Part shown: in pieces, positions 5,486 through 8,116 of the stretch
How the letters are laid out: every line of letters starts with the position of its first letter
Numbering within the stretch: position 1 is the stretch's first letter
From: Bryobacterales bacterium
GTDB taxonomy: Bacteria; Acidobacteriota; Terriglobia; Bryobacterales; Bryobacteraceae
DNA length: 8,116 nucleotides
Assembly: GCA_003139735.1 (NCBI GenBank)
Contig: PLGA01000352.1
Location: 562 to 8,677, forward strand
Reading direction: 5' to 3'
Notes under the pieces: generated by a model
The model's input: only the letters and a program-made list of their open reading frames with translations
Database searches by the model: none
Told to the model about the DNA's origin: nothing
Program-made: the position numbers and the translations under genes

Positions 5486-6913
5486 TCACGCCGACGAGCC
5501 GGTCGAACCGACTCTCGGTGGCTTCCTGAGCCGCATGCTGAGCCGGCCTGCGAGGCGGTGAGCCAACCAGGCTTTGGCGCGGAGGGCTCCCGCCCCGCTG
5601 TAGACCGCAAGAAACGGCATGATGGGAAGACGGTACCGGTCGATCGAATCCGCCCCGGCCGACACAAGGACGAGATAGATGGCAATCAGCGCAACCGACC
5701 CATGCAACACCCGTTCCGAGGCGCGCGGCAGAGATCCCGCTTCCAGCCCGGCAAGTAAGTAGAGGAGCGCCAGGAAGCCGGCGGAACAGATGACGAACAA
5801 GCGGCCGAAACGGTTGCGGGTGGGAGAGATGGCGATGACCGCGATCCCACGACCAATGTCCCGCAAGTAGACTAATGCGTGGGCAGCGATGATTTTCGTG
5901 GCAGCCTTGGAATATACCCGGTTCATCTCGGCGGCCGACAATGACGAGGGCGGCGGAAGAGAGCGAACCAGTTGCGCCTTGGCGGATTCCATGGGAATAT
6001 GCTCTTGCTTGGACACAATTGAGCCAGCCCGGTAAACGAGCAGGTTGATCCCCTGTATGCCGCTGAACTCGGCCGTTCCCACGGTTGTTAAGTTGCGTAC
6101 TTGCCAGCCGCCCACCAAGAGCGCCACCGGAGCCAGCACGCCAAGAATCATCTTCCCCGGAACACGCCCGAGCCAGAGCATAATGCAGAGAGGGACCGGC
6201 AGATAGTAGATCACGGGCTTCACTAATGTTGCGACTGCGAGCACGGTTCCAAGACCGGCCGCCAACAGCCAAGCCGGCCTTCGCAGAAGGAGGACGGCAA
6301 GCAGTGCGCCGCCGGTAACCAAAGTCGCGAATAAAGTATCGGGCATGATTACTTGGGCGCACCAGGTGGCCAGCGGATCCACAGCCATCACCATTGCGCC
6401 AAAAACCCCGGCCGCTTCCGAGAACAGCGCTTTCCCCAGCAGGTACGTAAGCCAGATCCCGATGCCGCTGACCAAAACCTGAGCCAGCATGAGCGTGAGG
6501 CGATCGCCGCCCAATGCGTAGACGGCGGCGATGAAAAGCGGGAAACCGGGCGTGCGGATGAACATCGGTCTCGGCTCCCTCGATGGCCTGCCGCCAGAGA
6601 GCCTCGCCAGGTATTCCTGGAAATCCGGAGATTCGATGAATCGCCCTTGCCTTAAGAAAGACAGCGCCGGCGCCTCATAAGTCGGCGTGTCAGCCAAAAC
6701 GCCGCTATCCCAATTGCTGCCGGAAAGAACGCTGCCCGCCCGCAGCAACACCGTCGCGCACACCAGGGAAAAAACGATTCGCCTGGGAGACAAAGCTCCG
6801 AGTGCGAACCCGTGAAGCGGGGAGGTAATCACCACCATTTGACCATTTGCGTCTTGGAGCGCTGGGTCGTGTTCAAGATACACCCAGCGACCGTCCTTCT
6901 TTGCAATTTGCAT
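5486..6913 (-). CDS. ArnT/GT39-like membrane glycosyltransferase
   Basis: A 475-residue polytopic protein. After a first membrane helix (about 45-62) it has an extracytoplasmic loop with Asp75 and Tyr79 (LADTPTYEAPALSFLRQGRF). Next comes the family's conserved RTPGFPLFIAAVYALGG (120-136), then FGAMVMAVDPLATWCAQVIM and PDTLFA, a layout typical of polyprenyl-phosphate-sugar dependent GT-C enzymes (GT39/PMT_2, ArnT). About 9-11 further helices follow, and a basic C-terminal tail. The donor is probably a polyprenyl-linked sugar; the acceptor is not known. The start at 6913 is well supported by GGAG six bases upstream (6920-6923). It gives an unusual 25-residue hydrophilic leader, MQIAKKDGRWVYLEHDPALQ..., before the next ATG (6838), which has no SD. 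It is first in a pair with the OpgC-type gene, and together they suggest glycan addition then acylation at the envelope. Confidence 0.82.
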   Translation of the reverse strand: MQIAKKDGRWVYLEHDPALQDANGQMVVITSPLHGFALGALSPRRIVFSLVCATVLLRAGSVLSGSNWDSGVLADTPTYEAPALSFLRQGRFIESPDFQEYLARLSGGRPSREPRPMFIRTPGFPLFIAAVYALGGDRLTLMLAQVLVSGIGIWLTYLLGKALFSEAAGVFGAMVMAVDPLATWCAQVIMPDTLFATLVTGGALLAVLLLRRPAWLLAAGLGTVLAVATLVKPVIYYLPVPLCIMLWLGRVPGKMILGVLAPVALLVGGWQVRNLTTVGTAEFSGIQGINLLVYRAGSIVSKQEHIPMESAKAQLVRSLPPPSSLSAAEMNRVYSKAATKIIAAHALVYLRDIGRGIAVIAISPTRNRFGRLFVICSAGFLALLYLLAGLEAGSLPRASERVLHGSVALIAIYLVLVSAGADSIDRYRLPIMPFLAVYSGAGALRAKAWLAHRLAGRLSMRLRKPPRVGSTGSSA

Positions 6914-6919
6914 ACCTTT

Positions 6920-6923
6920 CTCC
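6920..6923 (-). promoter_or_regulatory. ribosome binding site of the glycosyltransferase gene
   Basis: GGAG on the minus strand, six bases (AAAGGT) before ATG 6913. It decides for the long form of the protein over the internal ATG at 6838, which lacks any such site. Confidence 0.7.
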
Positions 6924-6996
6924 GGGAGCCGTTTTCGCGAAACCTACGGGCCACTCCCCAAATCTCTGGCTGTCTCAGCAACGGGGGCGATGCGTT

Positions 6997-7008
6997 CGGC
7001 AATGTCAA
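6997..7008 (-). promoter_or_regulatory. -35-like TTGACATTGCCG upstream of the glycosyltransferase gene
   Basis: The minus strand carries a perfect TTGACA (7003-7008), about 90 bp upstream of ATG 6913. The 12 bases TTGACATTGCCG are identical to those at the purC promoter (2174-2185). The expected -10 area (about 6980-6987) is GC-rich with no TATAAT-like box, so this is at best half of a promoter or needs an activator. Confidence 0.3.
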
Positions 7009-7037
7009 GCGTTTTGCACGGCCCGATAAACCCCTCG

Positions 7038-7097
7038 TTGCGAAGAGAGCGGAGACGAGCAATAGTCCTATCTCTTATTTCGCCCTTCCACTAAAAT
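7038..7097 (+). promoter_or_regulatory. candidate promoter(s) of rnr
   Basis: Two weak options are seen. TTGCGA (7038-7043), 17 bp, then AATAGT (7061-7066) matches the consensus at four of six bases in each box and would give a leader of about 30 bases. Alternatively TAAAAT (7092-7097) is a good -10 just six bases before ATG 7104. It has no recognisable -35 and would give an almost leaderless message. Confidence 0.3.
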
Positions 7098-7103
7098 CGG
7101 GAT

Positions 7104-8116
7104 ATGACCGACGCGGACCTCCTCGAACACATCGCCAAGCTGCCGCACGCCCGCGCCAACTTCAAACAACTGGTCCGGGAACTGGGAACCAAGGCCGAAG
7201 GGCGCGCCGCGTTGGACACCGCGCTGGCTCGTTTGGCCGCGCACGGCGACTTGATCGAGCTTCGCTCCGGCCACTTCGCCGTCACCGCGCGCAGCCGCGA
7301 ATTCGCCGCCGGTCGCCTCAACATGCACCGCGACGGCTACGGCTTCCTGATCTCCGACCGCCCCATGCCCGGAATCGCGGGCGACATTTTCATCCCTCCC
7401 GAGCAGGCCCAAAAGGCCATGCACGGCGACCGCGTGGTGGTGCGCATCGCACGCATCGAGGCTGGTGGCCGGGCGGATGGCGAAATCGTCAAGGTCCTCA
7501 AGCGCGCCCACCCGACGGTGGTCGGCGAGTTCCGCATCGGCCGCCGCGGCCAGTACGTGGTCCCGCACGAGGGCCGCATCCAGCAGTGGATTGAAATTCC
7601 CGAGGGGCTGGAGATTCCCGCGGCCGGTCCGTTGGTCGACCGCATCGGCGTCGCCGCGCCCGCGGTTCCCTCCGTGGCGGATCTGAACGGCATGATCGTG
7701 AACGTGGAGGTCCTCGAATTCCCCGAGAAGGGCGAGAACCCCGTCGGCCGCGTCATCGAAATCCTGGGCCATCCCGACGATTTCGGCGTGGACGTCGAAA
7801 CCGTCATCCGCAAGCATCACCTGCCCAACCGCTTCCCGGCCGAAGTGATCGAACAAGCCGAAGCCGTCCCCACCGCCATCGACGAACGCGAGCTTGCGGG
7901 CCGACGCGATTTCCGCGGCATGGACGTGGTCACCATCGATGGCGAGACGGTGCGCGATTTCGACGACGCCGTGTGGGTGGACCGCCTGCCCAACGGAAAC
8001 TACGCCCTCCACGTGCACATCGCCGACGTCAGCCACTACGTGCGCCCCGGCACGCCCATCGACGTCGAGGCCCGTCTGCGCGGAACCAGCGTCTACTTTC
8101 CCGACCGCGCCATTCC
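7104..8116 (+). CDS. rnr: ribonuclease R, 3'-5' exoribonuclease (3' end missing)
   Basis: The first 337 codons of an RNase R/VacB protein; the frame is open to the window edge. RNase R degrades structured RNA from the 3' end in the cytosol. Residues 1-65 are a helical/winged-helix N-terminus (LPHARANFKQLVRELGT). The first cold-shock/OB domain is about 68-118 (GRLNMHRDGYGFLISD ... GDIFIPPEQAQKAMHGDRVVV), the second about 135-215 (VVGEFR, GMIVNVEVLEFP). The RNB catalytic domain starts around 260: FRGMDVVTIDGETVRDFDDAV. Its Asp279, Asp285, Asp287 and Asp288 fit the metal-binding aspartates of E. coli RNase R. YALHVHIADVSHYVRPGTPID and RGTSVYFPDRAI follow. ATG 7104 is chosen because it gives the family-like N-terminus; only a weak GGGA precedes it. 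It is transcribed divergently from the glycosyltransferase gene. The long opposite-strand frame here is a shadow. Confidence 0.95.
   Translation, partial: MTDADLLEHIAKLPHARANFKQLVRELGTKAEGRAALDTALARLAAHGDLIELRSGHFAVTARSREFAAGRLNMHRDGYGFLISDRPMPGIAGDIFIPPEQAQKAMHGDRVVVRIARIEAGGRADGEIVKVLKRAHPTVVGEFRIGRRGQYVVPHEGRIQQWIEIPEGLEIPAAGPLVDRIGVAAPAVPSVADLNGMIVNVEVLEFPEKGENPVGRVIEILGHPDDFGVDVETVIRKHHLPNRFPAEVIEQAEAVPTAIDERELAGRRDFRGMDVVTIDGETVRDFDDAVWVDRLPNGNYALHVHIADVSHYVRPGTPIDVEARLRGTSVYFPDRAI

Noticed and set aside
5193..6362. 389-residue minus-strand frame overlapping both membrane protein genes
   Set aside because: It is Arg/Gly/Ser-rich with no membrane or domain pattern. It is an out-of-frame shadow of the glycosyltransferase and OpgC-type genes.
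7068..8036. 322-residue open frame on the minus strand opposite rnr
   Set aside because: It mirrors the RNase R coding frame, has a His/Asp/Val-rich composition typical of antisense GC-rich shadow frames, and matches no family I know. The plus strand carries unmistakable RNase R motifs.

Overview
The window is GC-rich, densely packed bacterial chromosome. The gene content and several protein styles suggest a soil-type Acidobacteriota member (Solibacter/Bryobacter-like). These are a FecR-like/DUF6600 secreted protein with a proline-rich tail, a small Fis-type protein behind cvpA, and remnants of a short outer-membrane-barrel gene. That assignment rests on recalled family resemblance, not on a marker gene. 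No rRNA, tRNA, CRISPR array, insertion sequence or prophage gene was seen.

Layout. (1) Positions 1-2121, minus strand: a tight operon purC - cvpA - small Fis-type HTH protein - gph-type HAD phosphatase. The last gene runs off the left edge. Genes overlap by 4 bp (purC/cvpA) and 20 bp (cvpA/HTH), and the HTH and phosphatase genes are nearly abutting. A good sigma-70-type promoter (TTGACA, 16 bp, TATCAT) lies just upstream of purC, which probably starts at a TTG codon preceded by GAGGT. (2) Positions 2249-3820, minus strand: a secreted 523-residue FecR-like/DUF6600 protein, followed by a hairpin that may be its terminator. (3) Positions 3821-4327: no intact gene. A decayed plus-strand outer-membrane beta-barrel gene is visible as a signal-peptide-like N-terminus and a C-terminal barrel segment in a different frame, broken by a TAA stop. 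(4) Positions 4328-6913, minus strand: a two-gene envelope-glycan pair, an ArnT/GT39-like membrane glycosyltransferase followed by an OpgC-type membrane acyltransferase. (5) Positions 6914-7103: a divergent intergenic region. (6) Position 7104 to the right edge, plus strand: RNase R (rnr), truncated by the window.

Functionally the window joins purine biosynthesis (purC, with cvpA as a common purine-gene companion), envelope biology (DUF6600 protein, glycosyltransferase, acyltransferase, decayed barrel) and RNA turnover (rnr). I do not see a convincing new multi-gene system. The better leads are the outer-membrane pseudogene, the small basic-tailed Fis-type protein translationally coupled to cvpA, the FecR-like/DUF6600/proline-rich protein, and the glycosyltransferase-acyltransferase pair.
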